From: an uncultured bacterium
GTDB lineage: Bacteria; Bacillota; Clostridia; Lachnospirales; Lachnospiraceae
DNA: 64,000 bases
Assembly: GCA_947175015.1 (NCBI GenBank)
Contig: CAMWLE010000004.1
Location: 1-64,000 of the forward strand
Direction: 5' to 3'
Positions 9,804 through 18,658 of this stretch are shown in pieces. The stretch's first letter is position 1, and every line of letters starts with the position of its first letter. The position numbers and the translations under genes are program-made. The notes under the pieces were generated by a model, which was given only the letters and a program-made list of their open reading frames with translations, did not search any database and had not been told where the DNA came from.

Positions 9804-10469
9804 ATGACAGAAGGAAAGTTGATTTATGAAAACCCGTTAAGCTGTGAGGCGGATATTGAGGGATTTGTGCTGGAGGGCAGCGCGAATATTTCGTTTCCGG
9901 AGGGGCGGCTGCGGCTGGAAAATGCCCTGAGTGCAGCAGAGGGACAGAAGGCCAATTATGTGTTATGGTGTCCGGAAGATTTCCCGTCGGATGTAAGGAT
10001 TGAGTGGAAATTCCAGCCAATCAAGGAGCCGGGACTGGCAATTCTCTTTTTTGCAGCAAAAGGGCGTAATGGGGAGGATATTTTTGATGATTCCCTGACG
10101 AAGCGTACCGGAGAGTATGTGCAATATCATCATGGTGATATCAATGCCTTTCATGTATCCTATTTCCGAAGAAAGGAACCGGATGAAAGGGCGCTGCATA
10201 CCTGCAATCTGCGGAAAAGTTATGGTTTTCATCTGGTTGCCCAAGGGGGGGATCCAATTCCGGATGCGGACGAGTGCAAGCAGATGTATCGGATTGCATT
10301 AGAAAAGAAGGGAAATATCGTTCGCTTTTTAGTAGAAGAGGTTGAAGTATTCCGTTTTGTGGATGATGGTGAGACTTACGGCCCGTTATTATCCGGCGGC
10401 AAGATCGGTTTCCGTCAGTTAGCACCCATGATTGGGGAATATGCGGATCTGAAGGTGTATGCACTGTAA
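9804..10469 (+). CDS. DUF1961 family protein (concanavalin-like fold)
   Basis: A 221-residue protein without a signal peptide. The order YENPL, then YVLWCPEDFPSDVRIEWKF, EPGLAILFFAAKG, VQYHHGDINAFHVSYFRR and GGKIGFRQLAPMIGEYADLK matches the DUF1961 pattern of a beta-jelly-roll related to concanavalin-type lectins and glucanases. These proteins usually accompany polysaccharide-degradation genes, which fits the GH2 gene just upstream. The actual substrate and any catalytic activity are unknown. The ribosome binding site is AGAAAGAGG just before the ATG. A terminator follows at 10536. Confidence 0.8.
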   Translation: MTEGKLIYENPLSCEADIEGFVLEGSANISFPEGRLRLENALSAAEGQKANYVLWCPEDFPSDVRIEWKFQPIKEPGLAILFFAAKGRNGEDIFDDSLTKRTGEYVQYHHGDINAFHVSYFRRKEPDERALHTCNLRKSYGFHLVAQGGDPIPDADECKQMYRIALEKKGNIVRFLVEEVEVFRFVDDGETYGPLLSGGKIGFRQLAPMIGEYADLKVYAL

Positions 10470-10535
10470 TAGACAGCCCTCAAAATCTGAGAAGGGAGAG
10501 GGAAGCTGTTTGATATTGATGGTTACAATGTTAGG

Positions 10536-10571
10536 GCATATAGAAACTGAAAATCTATATGCTCTGTTTTT
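10536..10571 (+). terminator. Rho-independent terminator
   Basis: GCATATAGA (10536-10544) pairs with TCTATATGC (10554-10562) and is followed by TCTGTTTTT. It ends the GH2/DUF1961 transcript. Confidence 0.75.
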
Positions 10572-10841
10572 GAGCCATAAAGGGAGGGAACATGCTCAAC
10601 AACATTCAAGCCACTACCACTGGTTTAATAAATTATTGTTTAATAAACTTTTCATAAAATGTCATGTAATTTTTTGGAAAACAAAGTAAAATGAGTTATA
10701 TGATGATAATCAAAAGCCGTGGAGAATGTAAGAAATCTAATAGAAGCAAAACAAAGGAAATTGCATAAATAATTTAAGTTCATTTGTATGGTTGGTGAGG
10801 AAGGTTCATAATTTACTAATAGTTTTGGGTGAACATAACAT

Positions 10842-11021
10842 CTGTTATGGACAGTAAATGTATATATGTATTTTGATGAAGAAAAAATTGTCAATTGTGG
10901 AAGTCATTATGAAATGATGGCGCAAAGTGAGCTATACAGAGAGTTGTTTTGGCTTGATAAGAGCGAAAGAGAGAGCTGTGTTGAAGAAGGGGGAGAATCA
11001 GGTTGGAAAAGTTCAAATTAA
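10842..11021 (+). pseudogene. Relic of an ABC transporter ATPase C-terminus
   Basis: The frame after a stop at about 10833 reads MYFDEEKIVNCGSHYEMM followed by AQSELYRELFWLDKSERE and ends at 11021. This closely resembles the last ~50 residues of ABC exporter ATPases (FDEGKIVECGTHEELMA, then SELYREL). No Walker A, signature or Walker B could be found upstream in any frame. The 10572-10841 stretch is AT-rich and holds no other recognisable gene. I read the piece as the stump of a deleted exporter gene. It overlaps the start of the TraX-like gene in another frame and may have donated its ribosome binding site. Confidence 0.6.
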
Positions 11022-11743
11022 TGAATGCATTTCAAATAAAAGGATTGATGGTAATATTGATGATTCTAGATCATTTGCGTTATATCAATCATTTGGTATC
11101 ACCTGAAATGTCTTCTTTTTTTACTGTTATTTCACGATGTGTCGCGCCTATGTTTGCGTATTTTGCAGTGGAAGGAATTCGTCATACTCATAATTTAAAA
11201 AAGTATTGTCTACGGTTATCTATACTGGCAGGGATTGTTTTTGTTGGCAATATAACACTAAATACATTTTTCAAAATATTTGCGGATGTTCTTTCTGGTA
11301 GAGAACAACAGATTCTATATAGAAGTGACAATGTTATTTTTACGCTTGCACTTGGAGTATTTGCTATTTTGTCAGTGCAGGAGGGAATGCGTAAACAGGG
11401 GATTTGGAAAATATGCCTGTATATAACTTCCAGTATCAGTTTTTTCCTGGGCTTCTTTTGGGGAGAATGGGGTACGGTTATACTGCCGTTTATGTTTGTC
11501 GAATATTTTTTCCACGATAAAAAGGTAATTCGTTTTATAGGGTATGGGTTAATCGAAGTGATTTCGCTCGTTTTGCCCTTTGGTGAACCATTGTATTTTC
11601 TGGTCTTTCCATTTATGTTGTTGTATAATGGGGAACGCGGACCACAGACTAAATTCAGTAAATATTTCTTTTATGCATTTTATCCAATTCATTTGTGGAT
11701 AATTGCAATTATAAATTTTCAAGTGTGGGTACAGGTGCAGTAA
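11003..11743 (+). CDS. TraX family membrane protein
   Basis: A 246-residue polytopic protein with about seven hydrophobic segments. It begins with the typical TraX pattern MNAFQIKGLMVILMILDHLRY, followed by APMFAYFAVEGIRHT, and ends with FYAFYPIHLWII. TraX proteins are acyltransferase-3-like membrane proteins; the F-plasmid member N-acetylates pilin, while chromosomal Firmicutes members have no defined substrate. The start is TTG 11003 preceded by GGGGGAG (10989-10995); ATG 11021 is an alternative. Lower GC than its neighbours and the relics on both sides suggest a rearranged, possibly acquired, patch. Confidence 0.82.
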   Translation: MEKFKLMNAFQIKGLMVILMILDHLRYINHLVSPEMSSFFTVISRCVAPMFAYFAVEGIRHTHNLKKYCLRLSILAGIVFVGNITLNTFFKIFADVLSGREQQILYRSDNVIFTLALGVFAILSVQEGMRKQGIWKICLYITSSISFFLGFFWGEWGTVILPFMFVEYFFHDKKVIRFIGYGLIEVISLVLPFGEPLYFLVFPFMLLYNGERGPQTKFSKYFFYAFYPIHLWIIAIINFQVWVQVQ

Positions 11744-11835
11744 GGAAATATTTGTCCGGCAGGAGCATGGAATCCTCCAGCGAACATGAAAATATTCTGA
11801 AAAAATGTAGCAACAATCATAGCAGCCGGGACTGA

Positions 11836-11943
11836 GTGCAAGGTTGCAGATTATGGAAGTGGTACCAGAACCATGACTCAACTGGTAATGTACAATATAA
11901 ATATGACGGGAAAGTAAAAATTACACATTATGAGAATTTCTAA
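11836..11943 (+). pseudogene. Possible relic of a YD/RHS-like C-terminus
   Basis: One frame, bounded by stops, reads WKWYQNHDSTGNVQYKYDGK and continues KITHYENF before a stop. The DSTGNVQYKYDGK part resembles YD/RHS-type repeat protein ends. There is no start codon and only about 35 residues. The rest of 11744-11989 holds no gene; a palindrome TATCAG-ATTA-CTGATA (11956-11971) sits just before the next gene's ribosome binding site and could be an operator. Confidence 0.25.
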
Positions 11944-11989
11944 ATTTACTTAGGGTATCAGATTACTGATAAAGAGAGGGGGAAAGTAA

Positions 11990-12499
11990 TTGGGGAAAAA
12001 TGTCAAAGTGATTGCAAAAAGAGCCGCAAGTGTTATCGTGGCAGTAGTTCTGCTGGCAGCAGCGGTTTATATTGTTCCGCTACCGCTGAAAGTTAATATA
12101 TTGCTTGAGGGCGTTCAATGGGAAAACGAAGGCGGCAGCCAGTTGGCTGAAAAATGTACTGTAAAAGCGGAGGGCTGGTACTATTGCTATTTGCTCAAAG
12201 ATGATGTTTTCAAGGGCAGCATCCGTATCTTGTGCAGTGATAAATCTCTGGACAATGACATATTAGAGTTGTCATTTGGCAGGTATCCTGGATATGGAGG
12301 CAAAGCTGCCAGTCTGTGGATTTATAACAAAGAAGAAAATAGAGTAGAGTCACTGGGAGAAATTGTGGTTAAGGGTGCGTTTCAGAGCGTCTTGATTGAG
12401 TTAAATGAGGGCGGAATGGTATCAGCACCAGCGGAAAACCGTGATGAAGCAGTTGCTTTGGCTTCAGAGCTTGGTCATACAGATATGAAATACAATTGA
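11990..12499 (+). CDS. Unrecognised membrane-anchored or secreted protein
   Basis: A 169-residue protein that I do not recognise. It has a lysine/arginine-rich start (MGKNVKVIAKRAA), one hydrophobic segment near residues 14-32 (uncleaved anchor or signal peptide), and a predicted beta-rich exterior with two cysteines (KCTVKAEGWYYCYLLKD). The start is TTG, with AGAGGGGGAAAG about 10 bases upstream. It stands alone between the TraX-like gene and a strong terminator. A palindrome at 11956-11971 could regulate it. Confidence 0.65.
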   Translation: MGKNVKVIAKRAASVIVAVVLLAAAVYIVPLPLKVNILLEGVQWENEGGSQLAEKCTVKAEGWYYCYLLKDDVFKGSIRILCSDKSLDNDILELSFGRYPGYGGKAASLWIYNKEENRVESLGEIVVKGAFQSVLIELNEGGMVSAPAENRDEAVALASELGHTDMKYN

Positions 12500-12524
12500 A
12501 TAAATGTATGGGATTTTTGCGAAT

Positions 12525-12566
12525 CTGGGTTGAAGTGTTCAATATAAGCTCAACCCAGGTTTTTTA
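12525..12566 (+). terminator. Rho-independent terminator
   Basis: CTGGGTTGA (12525-12533) pairs perfectly with TCAACCCAG (12550-12558) and is followed by GTTTTTTAT. It ends the 11990 gene. Confidence 0.88.
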
Positions 12567-12620
12567 TGTATGTCAAATTACAATTATAAATTTTGTGGTA
12601 CCACATGGTATATAATATTG

Positions 12621-12700
12621 CAGAACCTGTTGAGCTGTGTCTCGTGAGAGCCACAATGATTTTCCGGCGGGATATTGTATCCCTTCAACAGATATGGTGG
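12621..12700 (+). ncRNA. Candidate structured RNA upstream of alaS
   Basis: A closing stem CTGTTGA (12627-12633) / TCAACAG (12685-12691) encloses two hairpins: TGTG/CACA around a TCT-CGTG-AGA tip (12636-12655), and GGGATA-TTG-TATCCC (12669-12683). The linker between them is AATGATTTTCCGGC. A -10 like TATAAT (12611-12616) stands just upstream, with no good -35. It does not match the riboswitch or T-box consensuses I know; the T-box signature is absent. The rest of the 12567-12924 gap holds another TATAAT (12748-12753), a possible alaS -10, and no reading frame. Confidence 0.4.
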
Positions 12701-12924
12701 TCTGAAAAGTTTTTATGATTTCCACTATACAAACTCAAAAATCATGTTATAATGTATCATATTGGAAATGATGTATTCCCGTGAGAAGCTGTTTACTTTA
12801 CAGTGTTTTAAAGCAGAAAGTATTCGTTTCCCTAAGGGCATAATGATATCATCAAATTGTGGTCGCAGCCAAATAGGATCACTGCAGAATCAATGATAAT
12901 ATAACAGATTTGGAGGATGAACCC

Positions 12925-15576
12925 ATGCAATCATATGGCGTAAATGAACTTAGAAAAATGTTCCTTGATTTTTTCGAGAGCAAGGAGCATTTAAAAATGA
13001 AAAGCTTTTCCCTGGTACCCCATAACGACAACAGTCTGCTGATTATTAATTCCGGTATGGCACCCCTGAAGCCTTATTTTACGGGTCAGGAGATTCCGCC
13101 CAGGCGCCGGGTGGCAACATGTCAGAAATGTGTGCGTACCGGCGATATTGAAAATGTAGGCAAAACGGCAAGACATCTGACCTTTTTTGAAATGCTGGGC
13201 AATTTCTCTTTTGGGGATTATTTTAAGCATGAGGCCATTGCGTGGAGCTGGGAATTCTTGACGAAAGTGGTGGGAATGGACCCGGAGCGTCTGTATCCTT
13301 CTATTTACTGTGAGGATGATGAGGCTTTTGATATCTGGACAAAAGAGATTGGCGTTCCGGCAGAGAAGATAACACGATTTTATCGGGATGAGAATGGTGA
13401 CTGTGATAACTTCTGGGAGCATGGGGCAGGCCCCTGCGGTCCCTGTTCCGAGATTTATTATGACAGAGGTATCAAATATGGCTGCGGCAAGCCCGACTGT
13501 AAAGTGGGTTGTGACTGTGACCGTTTTATGGAAGTGTGGAATAATGTATTTACGCAGTTTGACAGCGATGGGCATGGGAACTATACGGAACTTTCCCAGA
13601 AGAACATTGATACCGGTATGGGATTAGAGCGTCTTGCAGTGGTGGTGCAGGATGTGGACAGTGTCTTTGATATTGATACCATGAAGGCGATTCGCGACAG
13701 GATATGCCAGATCGCAGGTGTGGAGTACCAGAAGGAAGAGGCTGTGGATGTGTCTATCCGCCTGATTACCGATCATATTCGTTCCACTACCTTTATGATC
13801 AGTGATGGTATTATGCCTTCCAATGAAGGACGGGGATATGTGCTGCGCCGTCTGATCCGCCGTGCCGCAAGACATGGCAGGCTGTTAGGCATCCAGGGTA
13901 AATTTATGGCTGATTTAAGTGAGACAGTGATCCGGGAATGTCGGGACGGGTATCCGGAATTGGAGGAGAAGAAAGCATTTATCCTGAATGTACTCACACA
14001 GGAGGAAGAAAAGTTTGATAAAAATATTGACCAGGGATTGAGCATTTTGTCAGAGATGGAAGAGGAAATGAGAAAGGCCGGCGTGACGGAACTTTCAGGA
14101 GAAAATGCGTTTAAATTATATGATACTTATGGTTTCCCTGTGGATCTGACAGAGGAAATATTTGCCGAGAAAGGATTTACCATTGACCAGGCTGGATTCG
14201 GCGTATGTATGCAGAAACAGCGGGAAATGGCCAGAAAAGCCCGCAAAGTGACCAATTACATGGGGGCTGATGTGACTGTGTATGAATCCATTGATCCGGC
14301 CATTACCACAGAGTTTGTGGGATATGACAGATTGCAGCATAATTCACGGATTACCGTATTGACCACGGAGACAGAGCTGGTGGAAGCCTTATCGGACGGC
14401 CAGATTGGTACTGTGATTGTGGAGGAAACGCCTTTCTATGCCACCATGGGCGGTCAGAATGCGGATACAGGTATTATCACCACAGAGGATGGCAGTTTTG
14501 AAGTTATGGATACGGTGAAGCTCTTAGGCGGCAAAGTGGGGCATATTGGGAAAGTCACAAGAGGAATGCTGAAAAAGGGTGATATGGCAACGCTTACCGT
14601 GGACGCCGGGAAACGTGGGGATACCTGTAAGAATCATAGTGCAACCCATTTATTGCAGAAGGCACTGAGGGAAGTGCTGGGTACCCATGTGGAACAGGCA
14701 GGTTCCTATGTGGACGGAGAGAGGCTTCGGTTTGATTTCAGCCACTTTGCGGCGATGACCGGGGAAGAATTAGACAAAGTGGAGCAGCTTGTCAATGAGA
14801 AGATTGCAGAGAATCTGGCTGTTGAGACAGAAGAGATGAGTGTGGAAGAGGCGAAGAAGACAGGAGCTATGGCACTGTTTGGCGAGAAATACGGCGAGAC
14901 AGTGCGCGTGGTCAGGATGGGTGACTTCTCTGTGGAACTTTGCGGCGGAACCCATGTGGTCAATACAGGTGCTATTTCTGCCTTTAAGATTCTGTCCGAG
15001 AACGGTGTGGCAGCGGGAGTACGCAGGATTGAAGCGCTGACAGGCAATGGTGTGTTCGCTTATTATAAGAATCTGGAGAAGACATTGGATGAGGCCAGCA
15101 GAATATTGAAGACAACACCTTCTGCACTGGTGGAAAAATGCGGACATGTGATGGCGGAGATGAAGAGCCTTTCTTCTGAATTGGAGTCTTTGAAAAGTAA
15201 GGCAGCCAAGGACGCCCTGGGAGATGTGATGAACAAAACAGTAGAGGTCAAAGGGGTCAAGCTTCTGGCAGCCAGTGTAGACAACGTGGATATGAACGGT
15301 CTCAGGGAACTGGGAGATCAGTTGAAGGAGAAGCTTGGAGAAGGGGTCATTGTCCTGTTGTCCAATCAGAACGGCAAGGTCAATATGGTGGCTATGGCAA
15401 CAGAGGGTGCTCTTGCCAAAGGTGCCCATGCAGGAAATCTGATTAAGGGGATTGCAGGAAAGGTCGGCGGCGGTGGCGGCGGCAGACCGAATATGGCTCA
15501 GGCAGGCGGCAAAAATCCGGCAGGTATTCCGGAATGTATTGCAGAAGCGGCTAAAGTGCTGGAAGGGCAAGTGTGA
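12925..15576 (+). CDS. alaS: Alanyl-tRNA synthetase
   Basis: A full-length AlaRS of 883 residues that charges tRNA-Ala in the cytoplasm. It opens with NELRKMFLDFFESKEHLKM, followed by the class II catalytic core (TFFEMLGNFSFGDYF, GAGPCGPCSEIYYDRG). The editing domain has its zinc-site motifs HSATHLL and CGGTHV, and the C-Ala domain ends with a Gly-rich loop (GGGGGGRPNMAQAGG). The start at ATG 12925 is favoured over the in-frame TTG at 12910, because GGAGG (12912-12916) lies 8 bases upstream. The long untranslated leader with a candidate structured RNA suggests transcript-level control. Confidence 0.97.
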   Translation: MQSYGVNELRKMFLDFFESKEHLKMKSFSLVPHNDNSLLIINSGMAPLKPYFTGQEIPPRRRVATCQKCVRTGDIENVGKTARHLTFFEMLGNFSFGDYFKHEAIAWSWEFLTKVVGMDPERLYPSIYCEDDEAFDIWTKEIGVPAEKITRFYRDENGDCDNFWEHGAGPCGPCSEIYYDRGIKYGCGKPDCKVGCDCDRFMEVWNNVFTQFDSDGHGNYTELSQKNIDTGMGLERLAVVVQDVDSVFDIDTMKAIRDRICQIAGVEYQKEEAVDVSIRLITDHIRSTTFMISDGIMPSNEGRGYVLRRLIRRAARHGRLLGIQGKFMADLSETVIRECRDGYPELEEKKAFILNVLTQEEEKFDKNIDQGLSILSEMEEEMRKAGVTELSGENAFKLYDTYGFPVDLTEEIFAEKGFTIDQAGFGVCMQKQREMARKARKVTNYMGADVTVYESIDPAITTEFVGYDRLQHNSRITVLTTETELVEALSDGQIGTVIVEETPFYATMGGQNADTGIITTEDGSFEVMDTVKLLGGKVGHIGKVTRGMLKKGDMATLTVDAGKRGDTCKNHSATHLLQKALREVLGTHVEQAGSYVDGERLRFDFSHFAAMTGEELDKVEQLVNEKIAENLAVETEEMSVEEAKKTGAMALFGEKYGETVRVVRMGDFSVELCGGTHVVNTGAISAFKILSENGVAAGVRRIEALTGNGVFAYYKNLEKTLDEASRILKTTPSALVEKCGHVMAEMKSLSSELESLKSKAAKDALGDVMNKTVEVKGVKLLAASVDNVDMNGLRELGDQLKEKLGEGVIVLLSNQNGKVNMVAMATEGALAKGAHAGNLIKGIAGKVGGGGGGRPNMAQAGGKNPAGIPECIAEAAKVLEGQV

Positions 15577-15579
15577 AGG

Positions 15580-15604
15580 AAAGTCTGTGCAGCAGACTTT
15601 TCTC
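15580..15604 (+). terminator. Weak terminator after alaS
   Basis: AAGTCTG (15581-15587) pairs with CAGACTT (15593-15599) across a 5-base loop, followed by TTCTC. The T-run is short, so termination may be partial; a stronger hairpin follows at 15681. Confidence 0.5.
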
Positions 15605-15680
15605 ACGGATTGTTTGTGCGCGGCAGTTCATTCATTTTTGTTGGTGCTGCAGTGTGATGTTGAGGTATTTTGGGTTGATT

Positions 15681-15735
15681 AAAAAATCTCACTTTATTGG
15701 AAGGAGAATGTGTCCGGTAAGGTGAGTTTTTTGAT
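15681..15735. terminator. Strong bidirectional-looking terminator
   Basis: A run of A residues precedes a 14-bp stem, CTCACTTTATTGGA (15688-15701) with TCCGGTAAGGTGAG (15713-15726) including G-U pairs, followed by TTTTTTG. It insulates alaS from the two-component genes. Confidence 0.85.
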
Positions 15736-15875
15736 GATTTGTTTCAGCATAGATTAAGGAGTTGGTTATGGTTGTTCCCAAAAGAAAGGATTTGTGATAC
15801 TCTGTTGACAAAGGATTGTTTTGGGCGGTGAAAAATCCGCAGACTGTTTTCAGTATGGCAGGAGGAGTTTTTGGC

Positions 15876-16574
15876 ATGAGGGTCATTATCTGCGATGACG
15901 AGCTACATTACAGACAGCTTTTGCATGAGAAAATCTTGCAGGATAGTTTTGTACATGATTACGAGGTGGAAGTGACGGAATATGGAAGCGGGGCGCAATT
16001 GGTGGAGGCGGTTGAAAAAGGGGTATCTGCGGATGTGTTTTTTCTGGATGTACAGATGGAACAGGGTACCGATGATGGCATCAGGGCTGCCAGGGAATTG
16101 CGCAAACGAGGGGAGCATGGTCTGATTGTTTATGTCACAGGCTTTATAGACTATATGCAGACAGGCTATGAGGTGAGGGCGTTTCGATATTTGCTGAAGA
16201 GTCAGATGACAGATCAGTTATCTCAGGTGCTTTATGATATCAGGCAGGAGTTATCCGGACAGGTGTTCATGTTCCGGTTAGGTGGGGAGCAAATGCTGGT
16301 GGATAAGAGGCAGATAATGTATTTTGAGAGTGACAAAAGAATGCTTCGGCTGGTGACCATGGAGACGGAATATCGTTTTTATGGTAATTTGGACCAAACA
16401 GAACAGGAGTTAGGGGAAACATTTCTGCGCTGTCATAAAAGTTATCTGGTGAATATGGAAGGAATTCGGAGTTATTCCGGTACGGAGATTGAGGTGCAGG
16501 GAGGAGCTGTGATTCCGGTTAGCCGTTCCTATGCAAAAGAGGTGAAAAGGAGGCTGATGCTGGGGTGCAGATAG
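15876..16574 (+). CDS. LytTR family response regulator (AgrA-like)
   Basis: A 232-residue cytoplasmic transcription regulator. The receiver domain (about 1-120) starts MRVIICDDE and carries the acidic pair, the phosphoacceptor Asp in VFFLDVQM and the conserved Lys in FRYLLKS. The LytTR DNA-binding domain (about 135-232) has QIMYFESDKRM, FLRCHKSYLVNM and VIPVSRSYAKEVK. ATG 15876 is chosen because GGAGGAG (15861-15867) is 8 bases upstream. The gene overlaps the kinase gene by 10 bases. LytTR proteins bind direct repeats one to two helical turns apart; the 21-bp array at 18659 is a candidate target. Confidence 0.92.
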   Translation: MRVIICDDELHYRQLLHEKILQDSFVHDYEVEVTEYGSGAQLVEAVEKGVSADVFFLDVQMEQGTDDGIRAARELRKRGEHGLIVYVTGFIDYMQTGYEVRAFRYLLKSQMTDQLSQVLYDIRQELSGQVFMFRLGGEQMLVDKRQIMYFESDKRMLRLVTMETEYRFYGNLDQTEQELGETFLRCHKSYLVNMEGIRSYSGTEIEVQGGAVIPVSRSYAKEVKRRLMLGCR

Positions 16575-17761
16575 TCAGTCTGATTTTGACGGTAATTATG
16601 ACTTTGTATGTGTTTTTGCGGCAACACAAATACAGTGTGGTACAGGCTTGTGTCAAGGGCGCAGGCTTTTTTACCGTGGGGTGTTATCTGGACATTATTT
16701 TTTCACTCATCATGACAGGGATGGGTGCGAATGGTTCCAACCAGTTTTTGCAGTGGATGGGCATTTTTGTCTCCAAAGGGATTATGATAGCAGTATTGAT
16801 GGTGGGGATTGCAGTGGAACAGGAATATGCGATGGGAACAACAGGCCGGGACTGGCAGTATTTGGATGGTTTGACAGTAGGTATCACTCTGTTTTTTCTG
16901 TTTATTGCTATATTGGTACGTTGGGGTGTTTATGCCGACTCTGGAGCGCATGGAGATACCGGGCTCATGTGGGCTTGGATTTTGACTTTTTTCCTTGCAG
17001 CGCTGCTTGCATATGAGGGTTCTTATTATTTGTATGGGAAAAAGCAGCGGGAAAAAAGGAGGCAGTTTCAGGAAGAGGCTGGAAAGCATGAATCCGATGT
17101 GTACTTGGAAAATGTGGAAGAACAGTATCAGCGCACAAGAGAGCTTTGGCATGATTTGAAGAATCATATTACACTGTTAAGTCTGTTGCTAGAGGAGGGA
17201 AAATATGTGCAGATGAAAGATTACCTGCATATTTTTGCGGAAGATGTGGATGCTCTGACGCTGCCGATGAAAAGCGGCAATTTAGTAGTGGATGCGTTAC
17301 TTGCGGATAAAATGGCAAAAGCCAGAAAAAGGAATATTGCGTTCAGGTTATCCCTATGTAATCTGACGAATATTCCTTTGAAGCCAAACGAAATCTGCGG
17401 CATTTTGGGTAACCTGCTGGACAATTCCCTGGAGGCCAACGACTTCGTTCAGGAGAACCGATTTATTGTAGTAGAATGTGAGGAAAAGGAATATTGTTAT
17501 TATATACGAGTGCGTAATTCTGCTGCCAATAGCAGAGAAGATTTCCGAAATAGCCATTTGGGGCAAATGCAGTCAGGAAAATTGCGGGAAGATTGCCACA
17601 GCATCAAATCAGACAGGCGCAACCAGGTGGGGCATGGACTGGGGCTGCGCAGCGTGGAACGCATTGTTCATGGCTGCGGTGGTGAACTGGCAGTGGATAG
17701 GACAGCAAATCAATTTATTGTAGCGGTAAGGCTGCCGAAGGAGGCGAAACTAACTCTATAA
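16565..17761 (+). CDS. Sensor histidine kinase, GHKL/AgrC-like
   Basis: A 398-residue kinase. The N-terminal ~165 residues hold five to six membrane helices, the usual AgrC-type peptide-sensing module. The dimerisation box with the phospho-His is ELWHDLKNHITLLSLLLEEG. The GHKL ATPase has an N box (ICGILGNLLDNSLEAN) and a G box (GHGLGLRSVERIV). It starts at GTG 16565 inside the regulator's last codons, so the pair is translationally coupled. I see no autoinducer peptide (AgrD) or AgrB protease nearby, so the signal is unknown. Confidence 0.9.
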   Translation: MQIVSLILTVIMTLYVFLRQHKYSVVQACVKGAGFFTVGCYLDIIFSLIMTGMGANGSNQFLQWMGIFVSKGIMIAVLMVGIAVEQEYAMGTTGRDWQYLDGLTVGITLFFLFIAILVRWGVYADSGAHGDTGLMWAWILTFFLAALLAYEGSYYLYGKKQREKRRQFQEEAGKHESDVYLENVEEQYQRTRELWHDLKNHITLLSLLLEEGKYVQMKDYLHIFAEDVDALTLPMKSGNLVVDALLADKMAKARKRNIAFRLSLCNLTNIPLKPNEICGILGNLLDNSLEANDFVQENRFIVVECEEKEYCYYIRVRNSAANSREDFRNSHLGQMQSGKLREDCHSIKSDRRNQVGHGLGLRSVERIVHGCGGELAVDRTANQFIVAVRLPKEAKLTL

Positions 17762-17817
17762 ATGGTGATATATTATTGTCAATAGTTTTAGAACTGTATG
17801 GAAAGGATTGAGGGATT

Positions 17818-18531
17818 ATGCAGAGGAAAATTGAGGAAAGTATGGAGCAGGAATATATTCGGATACAAAACGCATTGCAGGCAAAGATAAGAATACCAGA
17901 TAAATTGTTAACTCCGGTAAAAACTGTGGCAGGAGTGGATTTGGCATATTGGAAGCAGGAAGAGACAGAATATGCAGTGTGCTGTATTGTTGTGTTGGAT
18001 TATCATTCCCATGAAGTGATTGAGCAAAAGGAATATATGGATGTTGTTAAGGTGCCGTATGTGCCGGGATGTCTTGCGTTCCGGGAACTTCCGCTGTTCC
18101 TGGGAGCGAATCGGGTGTTGGAGCAACAGCCGGATATTGACTTTTTTGATGGAAGCGGCTATCTTCATCCCAGGCATATGGGACTTGCAACACATGCGGG
18201 TATTTTATTGGAAAAACCCACCATTGGCATTGCGAAAAGTTATTACAAAATAGGAAATGTGGACTATTTAATGCCGGAAGATGTGCAGTTTGCCTATACG
18301 GATATCGTAATAGAAGGTGAGGTATACGGGCGGGTATTGAGAACCCACAAGGGGGTGAAACCTCTGTTTCTGTCCATGGGCAACGGAATTGACCTGGATG
18401 AGGCAATGAAGTTTGCCAATGCAATGGTCACCAGGGACAGCCATATTCCCCTGCCTACCAGAATGGCAGATATTATGACCCACGAAGCCAGAAAAAGATA
18501 TAAAAGCAGACAAGCAAATCAATCAAATTGA
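17818..18531 (+). CDS. nfi: Endonuclease V (deoxyinosine-specific)
   Basis: A 237-residue repair nuclease that nicks DNA one base 3' of deoxyinosine. The motifs fit the family: VAGVDLAYW with the first metal-binding Asp, YVPGCLAFRELPLFL (wedge and substrate motif), DFFDGSGYLHPRHMGLATHA and PTIGIAKS. The length is normal. It sits 56 bases after the kinase gene, between the two-component pair and the repeat array. There is no evident terminator before the repeats. Confidence 0.93.
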   Translation: MQRKIEESMEQEYIRIQNALQAKIRIPDKLLTPVKTVAGVDLAYWKQEETEYAVCCIVVLDYHSHEVIEQKEYMDVVKVPYVPGCLAFRELPLFLGANRVLEQQPDIDFFDGSGYLHPRHMGLATHAGILLEKPTIGIAKSYYKIGNVDYLMPEDVQFAYTDIVIEGEVYGRVLRTHKGVKPLFLSMGNGIDLDEAMKFANAMVTRDSHIPLPTRMADIMTHEARKRYKSRQANQSN

Positions 18532-18658
18532 CGATATTTCTTCTGTCAAAAATTACAAAATATATGTCATTTCTTACAACAAATCCAGTTTTTCCTTTTT
18601 CTCCAGTACAATAAATACCATGATACAGTGTCAAGTACCGTGGTATTATAATTAAACA

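Noticed and set aside
10459..10689. Plus-strand 76-residue open frame
   Set aside because: It starts inside the DUF1961 gene end, crosses a clear terminator, and has no recognisable protein character.
12567..12924. T-box leader for alaS
   Set aside because: No AGGGTGGNACCGCG-type antiterminator sequence and no terminator hairpin before alaS could be found.
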